Positions 1 to 10,540 of a stretch of DNA of 64,000 nucleotides are shown here, piece by piece (the first letter of the stretch is position 1; each line of letters opens with the position of its first letter). Under the pieces are notes generated by a model. The model worked only from the letters and a program-made list of their open reading frames with translations, searched no databases and had not been told where the DNA came from. A program made the translations under genes and the position numbers. Origin of the DNA: Symbiodinium natans (lineage: Eukaryota; Sar; Dinophyceae; Suessiales; Symbiodiniaceae); assembly GCA_905221605.1 (NCBI GenBank), contig CAJNDS010000319.1, positions 15,001-79,000 of the forward strand, given 5' to 3'.

Positions 1-27
1 GCCCTGTCGCACCAAACTGGAACGTCG

Positions 28-312
28 TCACGAGTACACGAGTACCCATGCCCTATCGTCTTCTGGCGCACGACTCAAATTCGAGATTGCGGATATTCCC
101 ACCGTCGAACCCAAGGCCACCAACTCCTCTGCAGCTGCGCTTGCCTCTGCCCCTTGCCTCGTAGCTGCTTCTGACAACGCCCCCAACTGCGCGTCATACA
201 CCAGCAACTTAAGCGGTTTACCCTTTTCCTTCGTCCCATTCATCACTGCTTCCCTGTCTGACTGATACACGGCCAAGACCTCTTTGAGTCGAGACCTCAA
301 GAGCCCGGACAC
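28..312 (-). CDS. Hypothetical open frame, possibly an exon fragment
   Basis: I do not recognise this product. The frame encodes about 94 residues, rich in Leu, Ala, Glu and Lys and without low-complexity runs; it looks helical, with an Ala/Glu stretch in the middle. The first codon is GTG and the frame remains open upstream of it, so the true start is unknown. It could be an exon or part of a decayed element. No neighbour supports a function. Support is only the protein-like composition, so confidence is low. Confidence 0.2.
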   Translation of the reverse strand: MSGLLRSRLKEVLAVYQSDREAVMNGTKEKGKPLKLLVYDAQLGALSEAATRQGAEASAAAEELVALGSTVGISAISNLSRAPEDDRAWVLVYS

Positions 313-3300
313 GAAAAGAACTATCTGCTGTCCGCTCCGGGCTTCCCCTGAGTCCTAACAATAAACTGCCTCCTGCAAGCCCTGCCGCATGCTAGCGCTT
401 TGCAAGTCCTGATCTGGAATCTTGAGTAGTCCGAGACAACCGAATTGCCGGCAAATAACCTGTTGAGGGTGTTCTGATGTTGGTGGGCCACAAATGAGAC
501 GTGAAGACTCCAAGCCGCCTTCGGCTGAGTGTGCTACTCGAAGCTCATCGTCTGAGGTCGAAACATGACGCTTCATAGGCTGTTTGAAGGATAAGGTTTG
601 GGCTGGCCTCTTTTCATCCTCGGGGGCTTGGCAGGCTCAAGCGTCTTGCTGATGGCTCCGATCTTCTACGGTCCCTCCAAACTATACCCTCTGAGAAAGC
701 TACCAGCTGAATCCGGCAGGGCCTCGAAGTAAACGCATGCGGCCATCTCGACCTCAAAGGCAAGAGCGAAAGCCAGGAAACGTGCATTTTGAGTTGCTGG
801 TTTTGTGACCAGGGCGGCTCCAGTAACAGCTCACACCTTGAAGGTTCAGGGTTGTGGCTGGCGTGAAGGTCCAGGCCTGCAGAGCTAGATGCTGTCGGCC
901 AATTTTTACGGTTTGGCCAGATGTCTTCCATCATCCGTCGGGGCACGCTGTAGCCGCAGTGCTTGAGCACTTTCTTCGCCACCCTTTTGTTTGTCCCGGT
1001 GACCTGCGGCCAAGCTGTTTCGCTGAAACAAAAAGCATGGGTGAGGAATAATTAGCTGGTCCCCAAACAAACACGTGCGGTGTCAATGGCGGCATTGTTG
1101 TCGGGAGCCGGAGTTTTGGGGAATTTCGCTGTTATGCGTTCTTTGTTACTGCATGTATGCATCTAGCTGTTCAACGGCGCCTGTTTGTGCTTTCTCGCCA
1201 TACGATGCGCTAATTCCACCAGCAGCAAAGCTCGCGCGGAAGATCGCGCAGCCAACGCAACCGATCTTGCGATCTAAGCCCGCTTCTGTTATTCGATGGG
1301 CGCGAGATACTCGGATCAGGATGATTCTCAGATTATCTCATGACCTTGATGGCTGTGGGCGCCCATGGTCGTTACTATTGAAATGACGGCGATGCCGGCG
1401 GCGGTCGTTCAAGCCGGTTCCTGGAGGCAATCATGCGCACAGCTGCGTTCCCCAATCCACTGTGGAAAGACACCGAATATTGCCCTTGCTCTTCAAGGTC
1501 ACATGCTCCGGCAAAATGCACGGACATGCCCAATATGGATTTCGGCGCAAGTGAAGATTGCTAACGGACTGTTCATCGTCCACAGCAGCACCCGAACAAC
1601 AAGAAGCCTGCGACTAGAAAAACCCCCTACAAGAGGGCGCCGTACACGGTCAACACTTTATTTGCGGAATCCTCATGCACATGCTTACGATAAACTCAAT
1701 AAAACTATCGAATTTGACTGGTGCCCTCTGCTTTGGAAAACTATCGAATTTGACTAGTGCCCTCTGCTTTGGAAGCGACGTACACTAAATCCTATCAAGC
1801 CTGTCAGAAGGTAACTGGAGAACAGGTGATGGGCACGAGAAAGCTGGGCAGATCCTACTTCTGAGGGTGGCGACATCCAGCTGAGCCTTATGTCCCGATC
1901 CTTTCAGCCTATCCGGCCCGCAACCCGTTTCCCTGTCCCTCGGCGCGCCTCCATGAAGTCTTGAATTGCCTGCTGCCACAATGAGGTTTCACGCACACTG
2001 GTCCGGGAGAGCTTGTCCAACTCCCCCCTTACGAGAGCACCAGTCAATCTCATGGACGGCGGCAAGGATGCCCACATCAAAAACATGAAAATTGCACGCA
2101 GGAGCAAACCCTGCACCCTGGACTGAACAACACCTCAGGAGCCGCCGGCCTGTTTCTGCAAGATCTTCTCGTCCAGTGCTTTAATGAAAGCTTGTTTCTG
2201 TGCACAGCGGGCGCAACTCAGAATCAGCCCTAGACTCTAGACCTTCCACCATGCTGCACTCTTCACCCTAGCTGCACTGAGTGCCAACACTTGCACCGTC
2301 TACCTTACATCGCAATCATCTCACTCTGCTTTTCAGCTGCAGTCCTGGTCCTGCGGCAAGCGCCGGATCTTCTCGATGAAGGCCTGCGGGCGTGTTCTAG
2401 AAAAGATACGAGGCCCGACCCTGTCTGAACCCGCAATGCTAGACCCGCATCTCTTGAAGGCTTCCGCAGATCTGGTAGTGCGGATCTTCGTGAACTGAGG
2501 GCTTGCCCGCACAATGCAGCTTGCAGCTCCGGCCCCTTGCTTGACCCTCAACTCTACAGCTAGGACCTCCAACTCTCAGGGCTTTCAGCGATACTTGGGC
2601 AGGGGAAAAGTCGGAGTAGCAACGCGCAGCCATGGCTACAAAGGCCGGACGCAGGAGCTTGTTTGCTGCAGGTACAGTCAAGTCAGTTTGGAACCAAAGG
2701 CATCCAAAGGCACTCATTCCCAGGACGCGCGCATCCTGGTAAGCCTTCACGACTCAAAAGCCCCCAAGTTAGACCTCTCAGACCTTTGAGAGACCAAGCA
2801 CCCTTCCACATTCCACCCAGCAGCCTTGGACCCATAAGGCACGTAACTAACACTGGGGAATGCACCTGCAGGAGGCGCTGCTGCTGTTGCAAGGCCTGGC
2901 CCACGCTAGCCGGCACAGCACCACAACACTACGGAAGGCTCCCAAGGGATTAGAGGACGACACTACTGGAACAATGTATGGTACATAGTATTGTCGATTT
3001 AGTGACTTTCGTGAGTGATTTTTGATATGGAATATGCATTCACACCTTCCCAAAAGGGGTTGCCCCGTGTCCGCAGATTCTGCTTTCCTGAACAAGTGCA
3101 TATATATCCAGACTCTGTGCATGCAGCATCCTACAAGGATGCAACATCCTACAAGGGCCAGCAATCGGCACTTCGGCCTCAATTTTCCTCTGGCCGAAAG
3201 GAGGAATCCTCCCGTCTCCCGTCCCATTTCGCCACGACGGCGCCGAATTCATCTCGACCCCAAGTCCTGAAGTTTAAACCATCAGCCATCACTCGAATGA

Positions 3301-3635
3301 GCCTTCCAAAGCATCAATCCAGCCCGCAACCATGCATTGGACACCCTGGTTTCTAAACTTTTCTAAACCCTTTGAAGCCACAATACCCAAAGCCCGACCA
3401 ATCGGATCAAATATGGGCACAGGCGTGCCCCATATAAAAACGGGCGACAGCTGTCCACCACTTGGGGCCGTCAACTCCGAACGGAGTCTTGAGATTTGCG
3501 GCTGTGGGAGACAAGGCGCGGCAGAGAGATCAAGACATGGGTACAGGAGCCTGTTTCATTGGATCGGCCATTTAAGTCTGTGCAATGATTTAATGTCTAA
3601 GACCTGCGTGGGAATACTGTCGCTACAGTCGGGCC
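313..3635. other. No recognisable gene
   Basis: Open frames here are short, overlap on both strands and contain no motif I recognise. Apart from the 36-bp duplication at 1701-1772 and a short doubled motif near 3128-3156, I see no structured repeat. The long terminal repeat expected beyond the 3' end of the neighbouring copia-like element was not detected. Confidence 0.5.
1701..1772. repeat. Tandem duplication, 36 bp x 2
   Basis: Two adjacent 36-bp copies, beginning AAAACTATCGAATTTGACT and ending CTCTGCTTTGG, differ at one base (GGTGCC versus AGTGCC). No function is evident. Confidence 0.85.
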
Positions 3636-5135
3636 CTACTCCCTCTCCGCCCCGTACAAGATCTTCATGAGGACCGCTGGAGCGTGTTCTTTCAGTACTC
3701 CCGGCCCATCGTCCGGCAGCTCATACTTGGCTATCCCCATAATTTCATTCACCTTGTCATTCACTGGGTTCTCATCGAACTCTGGACGGCTCTCGTCGAG
3801 ATATGGGGTCTTAGCTCTATCCAATGGCTTCGGATATGCCGTCGAGCACAACTCTTGGTATCTATCCACGCACTGCTTCATGAAATCGGTTACATCGTAC
3901 CGAAGAATCCTGATCTCATCGGGACTATCATCCTTCACTTCAGCCTTCCCCACGAAATTGGGCGGTTCCTTCTTCGGCTCGATTATCTTCGTCCATTCAT
4001 GTCTCGGCTCAAACGGCGACCGAAAAGGCACCGAGCTGGCTGTGTGCAAGCACCCCAAGTACCTGCCCATGCTTCGCGGCTCTTCAAGCTTAATCCTCTT
4101 CGCCAACTTCTCCCATCCTATCGCTAGTTTCTCCTTGGGACCCGCAAGCTTGAAGTCATCCACATAGATCACCAGCATTAGCTTCAGCTCTCGATGGAAG
4201 AACACGCTTGGCCAATCCGGGAGGAATTCGAAGCCAACTTCAGTCACAGCTTTCTCAAAATGCTTCTCCCAGAACCCCCCGGCATCCGGATGCCCGTATA
4301 GCGCCAGCCTCAGTGGTACCACTGGGTCATCTATCCCCTCCCATTCGTCTGGCCATCTATCCCTCGGGATCCGTATCCATGTCTTTGGCCCTCCCAACAG
4401 TGCCTGGGTATACGCCGACTCGCCGTCCGACATCTCAATGTCATGTCCTGGCAACATCCCATAGGCGTCTGCCATCTTTCCTGCCTCGAGCGTGGCGGGG
4501 CACGATGTGATCTCCTGGAAAATGGCCCATTTTCCTTCCTGGTCCTTAACATGACATCCCTCGAACACAACTCTCCCCTTATATTTTCTAAGAGGATCGT
4601 CTTCAGCAAGTTCCCAGTTCTTTTCCACACAGATGTCGAAGATACGACCCACGTGTGCTACCTCCCCTCTATCCATCGCCTCCCGCTGAACATCCTTCCA
4701 CGATCGAACCTCATCCATTATCCATACCACCTGGTCCATCAGCTTCTTCCATTCCTTATCAAGCGCCGCGCGGGCCTTAGGGTTAATAGCCCTTTCAGCC
4801 TTCGTGACGGGCCTCGCGACCAGTCCGAATACTTCCTCGATGTCCTCCTCTTCGTCCTCGACGATGGTCGCCATCAAGGGCTCACACTCCCCCAGCGCTT
4901 CGTCGAAGCTATCGCTATTCTCGGCGTCCGCAACTTCTTCCCAACTATCCTCTTGATCTCCGTCTATCTCTATGGCAGGAACCGCGACTATTCCATCTCC
5001 ATATTCCTCTTCTTCGTTTTGGTATCCTTGCCGAATCAAATTGTCGACAGGCGTAGTATGTTTGTTCATGAAGCATGCGAAGCAAAGCGTCATTGATGTG
5101 AGAATCAGACTCGGTACCTTGGCTTTCCCTTCCAA
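3636..5135 (-). CDS. Copia-type reverse transcriptase, truncated before RNase H
   Basis: A 499-residue frame encoding the RVT_2-type polymerase that copies element RNA to DNA. Visible signatures are the acidic motif EMSDGESAYTQA near 235-244, ALYGHPDAGGFWEKH at 278-292, and the catalytic YVDD at 324-327 within LVIYVDDFKLAG. The acidic N-terminal 110 residues are the spacer before the polymerase. The frame ends at AVLMKILYGA plus a few residues; in related elements this segment leads directly into the connection and RNase H domains, which are absent here in all frames. The copy is therefore cut at its 3' end at about 3.64 kb, and the LTR is presumably lost too. Confidence 0.85.
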   Translation of the reverse strand: MEGKAKVPSLILTSMTLCFACFMNKHTTPVDNLIRQGYQNEEEEYGDGIVAVPAIEIDGDQEDSWEEVADAENSDSFDEALGECEPLMATIVEDEEEDIEEVFGLVARPVTKAERAINPKARAALDKEWKKLMDQVVWIMDEVRSWKDVQREAMDRGEVAHVGRIFDICVEKNWELAEDDPLRKYKGRVVFEGCHVKDQEGKWAIFQEITSCPATLEAGKMADAYGMLPGHDIEMSDGESAYTQALLGGPKTWIRIPRDRWPDEWEGIDDPVVPLRLALYGHPDAGGFWEKHFEKAVTEVGFEFLPDWPSVFFHRELKLMLVIYVDDFKLAGPKEKLAIGWEKLAKRIKLEEPRSMGRYLGCLHTASSVPFRSPFEPRHEWTKIIEPKKEPPNFVGKAEVKDDSPDEIRILRYDVTDFMKQCVDRYQELCSTAYPKPLDRAKTPYLDESRPEFDENPVNDKVNEIMGIAKYELPDDGPGVLKEHAPAVLMKILYGAERE

Positions 5136-5899
5136 TACTCGTCGGCATTCTCGGCACTTGTACGCCCTATCCGATACATGCCTGACTCCGATTCTTCGCC
5201 TATTCTCATCTCTATCCCGCCTCGCCCGTGATCCCCTCTATTCCTGTCTCTTTCTCTCGCACGGGCCTCTCTCGCCCAGATTGCTTTCTTGCTCTCCCGA
5301 TGTGCCCGGCGGTGTCTCACTTCCTTCACGTTCTCAGGCACTAGGCATCCCCGTATTCTCGGTCGAAGGCATACTCCCTTATTGAACTCCATTCTCATGA
5401 TCGGTCCCCCTTTCCCTCCGAACGTGATGGGAAAACTATTCCTATTCTGAATAGCCACCAGAATTTCCCGTTCGGATGACACTTCGTACCCTATAACCTC
5501 GCACATAGTTTCCGCAACAAGTTGCCCTAGCGCGGATACTCTCACGTTTGTGCCGGGATCTTCTGGATATGCTATCCCAGTTCGAATCCATGTGTATCCT
5601 ATCAGTGGGACATGAATATCGTCTTTTAGCTCGAGAACCAATGCGTTTCTCCCTGCCTCCCACATGACTATGTTGCACTCGCCCTTTTCCATAGTCTCGA
5701 TGTTGATGGTTTCCGCGTGCCCGACCCTGAAGAACGCCTCATCCACGGATTCCCGTTCCTCCTCTAGGTCAGACGGTGTCCATCCTTCTGAGTCGAACAC
5801 ATCACTCTGATCATCGAATCCCGAGCTATGCTCCCTATCCTGCTCGTGATGTTGTCCCGTTTCGCTATGTTCCTTTCCCCAATCAGCACCACTATCCAT
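5105..5899 (-). CDS. Unidentified pol ORF between integrase and RT, part 2
   Basis: A 264-residue frame from ATG at 5899, overlapping the previous ORF. The N-terminus is acidic and Ser/His-rich. Residues about 70-185 look like a mixed beta-rich domain (ALVLELKDDIHVPLIGY, ILVAIQNRNSFPITF). The C-terminus is a very basic Arg/Glu tail. I do not recognise the fold. It overlaps the RT frame by about 30 bp, and the RT frame continues it after a shift near 5.12 kb. Confidence 0.5.
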   Translation of the reverse strand: MDSGADWGKEHSETGQHHEQDREHSSGFDDQSDVFDSEGWTPSDLEEERESVDEAFFRVGHAETINIETMEKGECNIVMWEAGRNALVLELKDDIHVPLIGYTWIRTGIAYPEDPGTNVRVSALGQLVAETMCEVIGYEVSSEREILVAIQNRNSFPITFGGKGGPIMRMEFNKGVCLRPRIRGCLVPENVKEVRHRRAHRESKKAIWAREARARERDRNRGDHGRGGIEMRIGEESESGMYRIGRTSAENADEYWKGKPRYRV

Positions 5900-6543
5900 C
5901 CGTCGCTATTCATATCTCCCACCTCCAGCTCTTCTCCAGGATAAGCTACTGCAGCCCCTTCGGTGCTATGTCTGGTGCGGTGGCTATCTGGCTTCATCAT
6001 CATAACCTTGCCTATGTCGTCGCCGTCAACCATGATCACACGCAAGTCCTGGATGTTCTTCGCCCGAGGTCCGAAGACTTCCCCCATTACCTCTCGGTCA
6101 GGATTATTCAGAACAATACATCTTCTCCATCTGGGCCCCTCATGACTGATGTATGGTGCTCCATCCTCGGCTGCCGCAACAGCATAGTTCCTCCCTAACG
6201 TTTGATCTTCTCTATCCGCAGCATCGTCGATGTTTTCGTCGTCTCCCTCCATATCTATCACCCAATATGAGTTCCCCCCATCCATCCTTCTCTTGGCTAT
6301 CTTCAGCAGCTTCTCAAGCGATCCTCCAGTCTCATCGCCTCTATTCGTTCCTTTTTCCAGCTGCGCCACGGATTCCACATCGAGTGTCGCTATACCGCTG
6401 CCATATCCGAGGTACTCTCCCTCGTGTTCTTCACATGCCATTGACACCGAGTCAGTCTCTTCCTCGCCGCAGATATCTATCACGTTCTCGTACCACCTTG
6501 GCCATTTCGCGCATCGCCTTACGCTCTTGCTCTCGATGTACAT
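5764..6543 (-). CDS. Unidentified pol ORF between integrase and RT, part 1
   Basis: A 259-residue frame starting at ATG and overlapping the end of the integrase frame by about 90 bp in another phase. It is acidic, with a DDEN/DDAAD-rich centre and a segment rich in Val, Ile and Met near 180-200. No family is recognised. Position and codon use, with ATA for isoleucine, tie it to the same element. It is probably the continuation of the polyprotein after a frameshift. Confidence 0.5.
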   Translation of the reverse strand: MYIESKSVRRCAKWPRWYENVIDICGEEETDSVSMACEEHEGEYLGYGSGIATLDVESVAQLEKGTNRGDETGGSLEKLLKIAKRRMDGGNSYWVIDMEGDDENIDDAADREDQTLGRNYAVAAAEDGAPYISHEGPRWRRCIVLNNPDREVMGEVFGPRAKNIQDLRVIMVDGDDIGKVMMMKPDSHRTRHSTEGAAVAYPGEELEVGDMNSDGWIVVLIGERNIAKRDNITSRIGSIARDSMIRVMCSTQKDGHRLT

Positions 6544-9500
6544 CCGTCCTTGGGTCCGATGCCCTCACCATGCGTGACATTAACTCATGATCCCTTGGCA
6601 TATGATCACACACTAACATGTCAGCTGCGATCGCATTCATCATGCATGGCGTGATCATTCCTATGTAGCACGACGCGTCCACCCCTTCATGCATTCCCAG
6701 CATACATCCGTCACTCCTTACTATCCACATGTCCCAGGCAAGCGCCATTCGAACAATGGTCTCGTCCGCCAGTCGGCTTTTACCTCCTACCCAGATGGCC
6801 GTGGCCACTATTCCTCTGCTGTTGGCGTCGGAGATAACCTTCTCTATATTGCCGAACACTGTGCTACCTTGACCTTCCTCACGTCTCCAACCAGATGTCT
6901 TTCGATCAGCCTCCATTCTCATGCCTTCGTCAGACGCATCAATAGCGATGACCACATCCGTCACGCCTTCTTCTATCGCACATCCTTCTCCCGATATCCA
7001 AGAGGGATTCGTACCACCGTCATCGTTGATACCCTCTATTCCGACCTCCATAATTTGCACTTTCGGCTGTTCGCCTAACTCTCTCATCATTTCCCCGATG
7101 ATGTTGTCTGACGGCGCTCGCGCTATTCCAGCTGAGCTGCACAACTGATTGATGGTCTTCGTGATCTCCTTAGCGCCTCCCATCCTGGTTGCCGGCGCCG
7201 CAGGCTCTGCTTGTTCACCTCTATCCCTGTTCCGTCGGTCTTCTCCTCCGTCGGGGACGTACCAGAACTCCGTGACGATATCCCGAGGGACAACAAACCG
7301 GTATCTCCCTCTATTCCGCATCATCTCTGCCTGTATGCATGAGTCATACTCAATCGATTCTAAGACCTCTCCTGTGTTAGCGCTCCGAGTAATCCTCCAC
7401 CAGAGCTCCAGTCGCCTTTTGTCCCTTCCTGTATAGAACCGGTATGATGTAGCTCGATTGTTTCTTACTGCCCACACTCGTCCACCCTCTGGCATTCCCG
7501 ATGGGGGATCCCATCGATATTCCTGCGGTGAAAAGTCCTGACCGTGGTCAGTGATTTTCTCCATCCACTTTCGATCCCCAAGTTCTGCAGGACGTGGTTC
7601 TATCCCCTCTTGCCCTCGAGCAGCAGAAGGGGGCCTCTCCCCTCTGATGATCCGTAGTCGTTGTCCCGGGCTCATCCTATTCCACTCTGCCGACGATATT
7701 GAGTTGGGTTTGTGAGATCTCGCGTACGGTCGTTCTATCCTGGGCATATCCTGCTCGTAATCAAGACCCACTCCCCGCATACCCGTCGCTTTCTCTCCTC
7801 GCGCTCGCTCCTTGGCTTCAACGTCGATTTCTCCTTCGGGTTCTCCTTTTTCCCAGAATGTAGTGCACCCCGTCCACTTCTTGGTGATCTTCTTCTTACC
7901 CTTCATCCTATCCTCATCCAGCACCTCAGATGTACCATTCGCATACACTATCCACGTTCGCCTCCTCGGGCCTAGTTCTCTGTCTCCGGGGCCGCCTGTC
8001 CCTTTGACTTCGTCTCCTGGGGTACACAACTCTTTTCGAGGTAGGATGTGATGCAGCGTCCACGAATGGTCTATCTCATCGTGTTCCCAAAAATCTCCAT
8101 CTCGAAGATGCTGATCATCACACTTGATTTGTCTCATTACATCGGCCCGGACCCTTCTCTCTTCTGCGAAGATTTCCTCCGTCTCTTCTCCGCTTTCCAG
8201 CTCCAGTCTAGCCAGAGCATCGGCTCGAGTCGCTGTCATGATTCTCGACTTTCTATCAGCCACAGCTTGCATCGGGAAGTAGTTGGGCATCCCCTCGTCA
8301 AGTACTATCCTCTTCACGCGGTGTATCGACGGTACCGTCCACCCGTGGAACAGGTGTGCGAGCTCAACCACTATATAGTCTCCGCTAGGAACACCCCCCG
8401 GTTGAAGCGCGTACCCGAGGAATAATCCAGGTGATGTCGGCGTGTCGAACTTCGCCTTGGATGCCATGGCATACGTTCGCTCTATCTCGGCGTCGTGATC
8501 TACATATTCTTCCCCGATCTCACCATCGTCTGCACACGCGGCCTGACACACACTATTCACTATCGTCGCAAAGTACTCGTCCAATCTGAAACCCAGCCTC
8601 GTTAGCTTCCATTTGCCGTCTATAGATGCCTTCTTACCCGCAGCCAGGGTATACCCTACCGCTATCACTCTATCCTCCGGCGCCAAAGCATCTTCGGTAG
8701 CGTGCCAAACTCTGGGATTGAACTTTAATCCACCATCAACCCTCTGAGTCCTTCCCCACACCCATTTTCCCGGAAGAACCTCTTTCTTCACCCCTGTAGT
8801 GTCACCGCTCTCACTCGCACACTGTTCCTCTTCGGTCCAGATCATGGCTTCACCCGCCCGCTCGCTGACCGGCACTACGAAGTTGTATGTCTGGCTCTCA
8901 TTGAATTTGTCCTTGTGTGGCCCCATCCTGGTTCCAACAGACACAATCACCGTAGTAAATGTGGCTTCTGGAAAGCATTTCGCTATCAGCTCGCAGCACA
9001 CCATAGCTATCCCCGGATATTCCTTGGCGCTATTCGTAATACCAATCTTCCCTCCATATGCGTACAATCCAAGGACTATGAATCCTCTACCGGTAGCCAT
9101 GCTTCGCGAGTTTTTCGCTATTCCTTTTTCTATCGAGGTGAACTTCAGGATGACGTCCTTTGCTTGTTGAACATTGAAGTCCTGCGTCATGACCATTTTC
9201 AACGCATGTCTATCAATCTCTCTCAATTCTTCCTCCCTCTGCGATCGTTGTTCCTTAGTTTCCTTCGTTTCAGAGGGCAAGGCCATGCTCGAAACATCTT
9301 CATCAGCTTCGAGAATCTTGAGAGCGTCATTTTCAGGATCCCCCCGTTCGGGCAGGGCCGCGTCCTCTTTGCCCGCTCTTCTAGGCTTCTCGGCTATGGG
9401 GAGATAGTTGACGAGGGCCCCGAAAGGAATCAATTTCACCTTATCTTGTTCATTGCCATGTCTTTTTCCGTATGGGCTCACTCCGTCCACTTGTTGTACG

Positions 9501-10540
9501 TTTCTACGGAAGCAGAAGGTCTGCACGGCATATGGCCACCATTTTGGTTCTAGTCCTGCTTGTCGCAACAGTACCCTGCCACCATAGATGACTTCTTTGA
9601 CCTTGAGCTCCGCTATGCTATTCGTCCGAGGTAATCCTGGGGCAGAAGTCGCCCTACATGTTCCTATGGTATCACATGCCTTTGAGAACTCTCCAGCTCC
9701 GTCTGCATACAGATGCACTACCATATCCGGACCTCGAAACTCATTGATGGCTCGTACGAACTCCTCCGTACCTCTAGACTTCACAGGCGTGCAGTGAATC
9801 CATTGTGTCTTGAAGTCGAACAACACGATGGCATTGTTTTCCCCGCGAATGCCCTTGTCCTTGCTGCTGCGAAGCACTATCGTATCAGCAGTGACCCTCT
9901 CCCCGAACTTCTCGGCACCTTTGTCAGTGATGCCCTCACCCCTGTTAAACGGTACGTTTATTGCTTTTCCTTGCCGGCAAGCTACGCAATGCATGTTCTT
10001 TGGGAGATGCGTGAGCAAGTGTTCCGTCGACTTGGCATACTCCGGTGAATACCTCGCCCTTCTGATGCTCACAGTTTTACTCGATCCCATCCCTTCTCCA
10101 AGTCTATCCTCAACTCGCACTTGTTCTGCAGGTTCAATCTCTACCTCTCCTTGCTCTATCTCTCCCACCCCTACGCCGCCATCTTCCTCCTGTGGTTCTC
10201 CCATTCCCCGTCTGGCCTGTTCTTCGTCAGCTATCCCAGGTAACTCTATATCGAAATCCGATTCGCCTCTGTTTTCGGCGCTTTCTTCCTCGCCCGGTGC
10301 AGCGACAATGCACTCCGTCATCTGTCGATCGTCGTCTGGATTCTTCTTCATCTCTCTGACTAGCTGGAATTCCGTGTCCGTCATGTTGCGAGCGCTTTGT
10401 CCTGCTTCGATTTGTTGCGGACTCAAAACCCTCTCACAAAATCCGCACACTCCTGACGAGTCTGCCTTGCATGCGGCGCAATAAAATGTCGTTCCCAGTC
10501 GATCATCATCACCAGCTTGCTCTATTATCGTCTCTCTCGG
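6452..10540 (-). CDS. Zinc ribbon, copia integrase and embedded 2OG-oxygenase-like domain
   Basis: Numbered from the codon at 10450. Just upstream in the same frame is a CxxC...CxxC zinc ribbon (YCAAC ... VCGFC). The integrase has the HHCC site H144-H148-C155-C158 and catalytic D189, D250 (YADGAGEF) and E281. The FGAL strand at 343-346 is normally followed within about 25 residues by the KFD...FLGY segment; here that segment is at 667-680. The intervening 320 residues contain an oxygenase-like domain (about 416-602) with HxD at H512-K513-D514, distal H583 (RVWHATE) and R594 as a 2-oxoglutarate anchor. After 700 the product is unidentified; AIDASDEG near 1169 is suggestive but not assignable. 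The frame ends in TGA and overlaps the next ORF out of phase. Confidence 0.8.
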   Translation of the reverse strand, partial: PRETIIEQAGDDDRLGTTFYCAACKADSSGVCGFCERVLSPQQIEAGQSARNMTDTEFQLVREMKKNPDDDRQMTECIVAAPGEEESAENRGESDFDIELPGIADEEQARRGMGEPQEEDGGVGVGEIEQGEVEIEPAEQVRVEDRLGEGMGSSKTVSIRRARYSPEYAKSTEHLLTHLPKNMHCVACRQGKAINVPFNRGEGITDKGAEKFGERVTADTIVLRSSKDKGIRGENNAIVLFDFKTQWIHCTPVKSRGTEEFVRAINEFRGPDMVVHLYADGAGEFSKACDTIGTCRATSAPGLPRTNSIAELKVKEVIYGGRVLLRQAGLEPKWWPYAVQTFCFRRNVQQVDGVSPYGKRHGNEQDKVKLIPFGALVNYLPIAEKPRRAGKEDAALPERGDPENDALKILEADEDVSSMALPSETKETKEQRSQREEELREIDRHALKMVMTQDFNVQQAKDVILKFTSIEKGIAKNSRSMATGRGFIVLGLYAYGGKIGITNSAKEYPGIAMVCCELIAKCFPEATFTTVIVSVGTRMGPHKDKFNESQTYNFVVPVSERAGEAMIWTEEEQCASESGDTTGVKKEVLPGKWVWGRTQRVDGGLKFNPRVWHATEDALAPEDRVIAVGYTLAAGKKASIDGKWKLTRLGFRLDEYFATIVNSVCQAACADDGEIGEEYVDHDAEIERTYAMASKAKFDTPTSPGLFLGYALQPGGVPSGDYIVVELAHLFHGWTVPSIHRVKRIVLDEGMPNYFPMQAVADRKSRIMTATRADALARLELESGEETEEIFAEERRVRADVMRQIKCDDQHLRDGDFWEHDEIDHSWTLHHILPRKELCTPGDEVKGTGGPGDRELGPRRRTWIVYANGTSEVLDEDRMKGKKKITKKWTGCTTFWEKGEPEGEIDVEAKERARGEKATGMRGVGLDYEQDMPRIERPYARSHKPNSISSAEWNRMSPGQRLRIIRGERPPSAARGQEGIEPRPAELGDRKWMEKITDHGQDFSPQEYRWDPPSGMPEGGRVWAVRNNRATSYRFYTGRDKRRLELWWRITRSANTGEVLESIEYDSCIQAEMMRNRGRYRFVVPRDIVTEFWYVPDGGEDRRNRDRGEQAEPAAPATRMGGAKEITKTINQLCSSAGIARAPSDNIIGEMMRELGEQPKVQIMEVGIEGINDDGGTNPSWISGEGCAIEEGVTDVVIAIDASDEGMRMEADRKTSGWRREEGQGSTVFGNIEKVISDANSRGIVATAIWVGGKSRLADETIVRMALAWDMWIVRSDGCMLGMHEGVDASCYIGMITPCMMNAIAADMLVCDHMPRDHELMSRMVRASDPRTDVHREQERKAMREMAKVVRERDRYLRRGRD

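Noticed and set aside
7000-7400. RNase H suggested by AIDASDEG near the end of the integrase frame
   Set aside because: The remaining acidic residues and spacing of RNase H were not found, and its position before RT would be unusual.
8645-9205. A host AlkB/TET gene disrupted by a retroelement
   Set aside because: The domain is in the same frame as integrase on one side and the FLGY segment on the other, so it belongs to the polyprotein.
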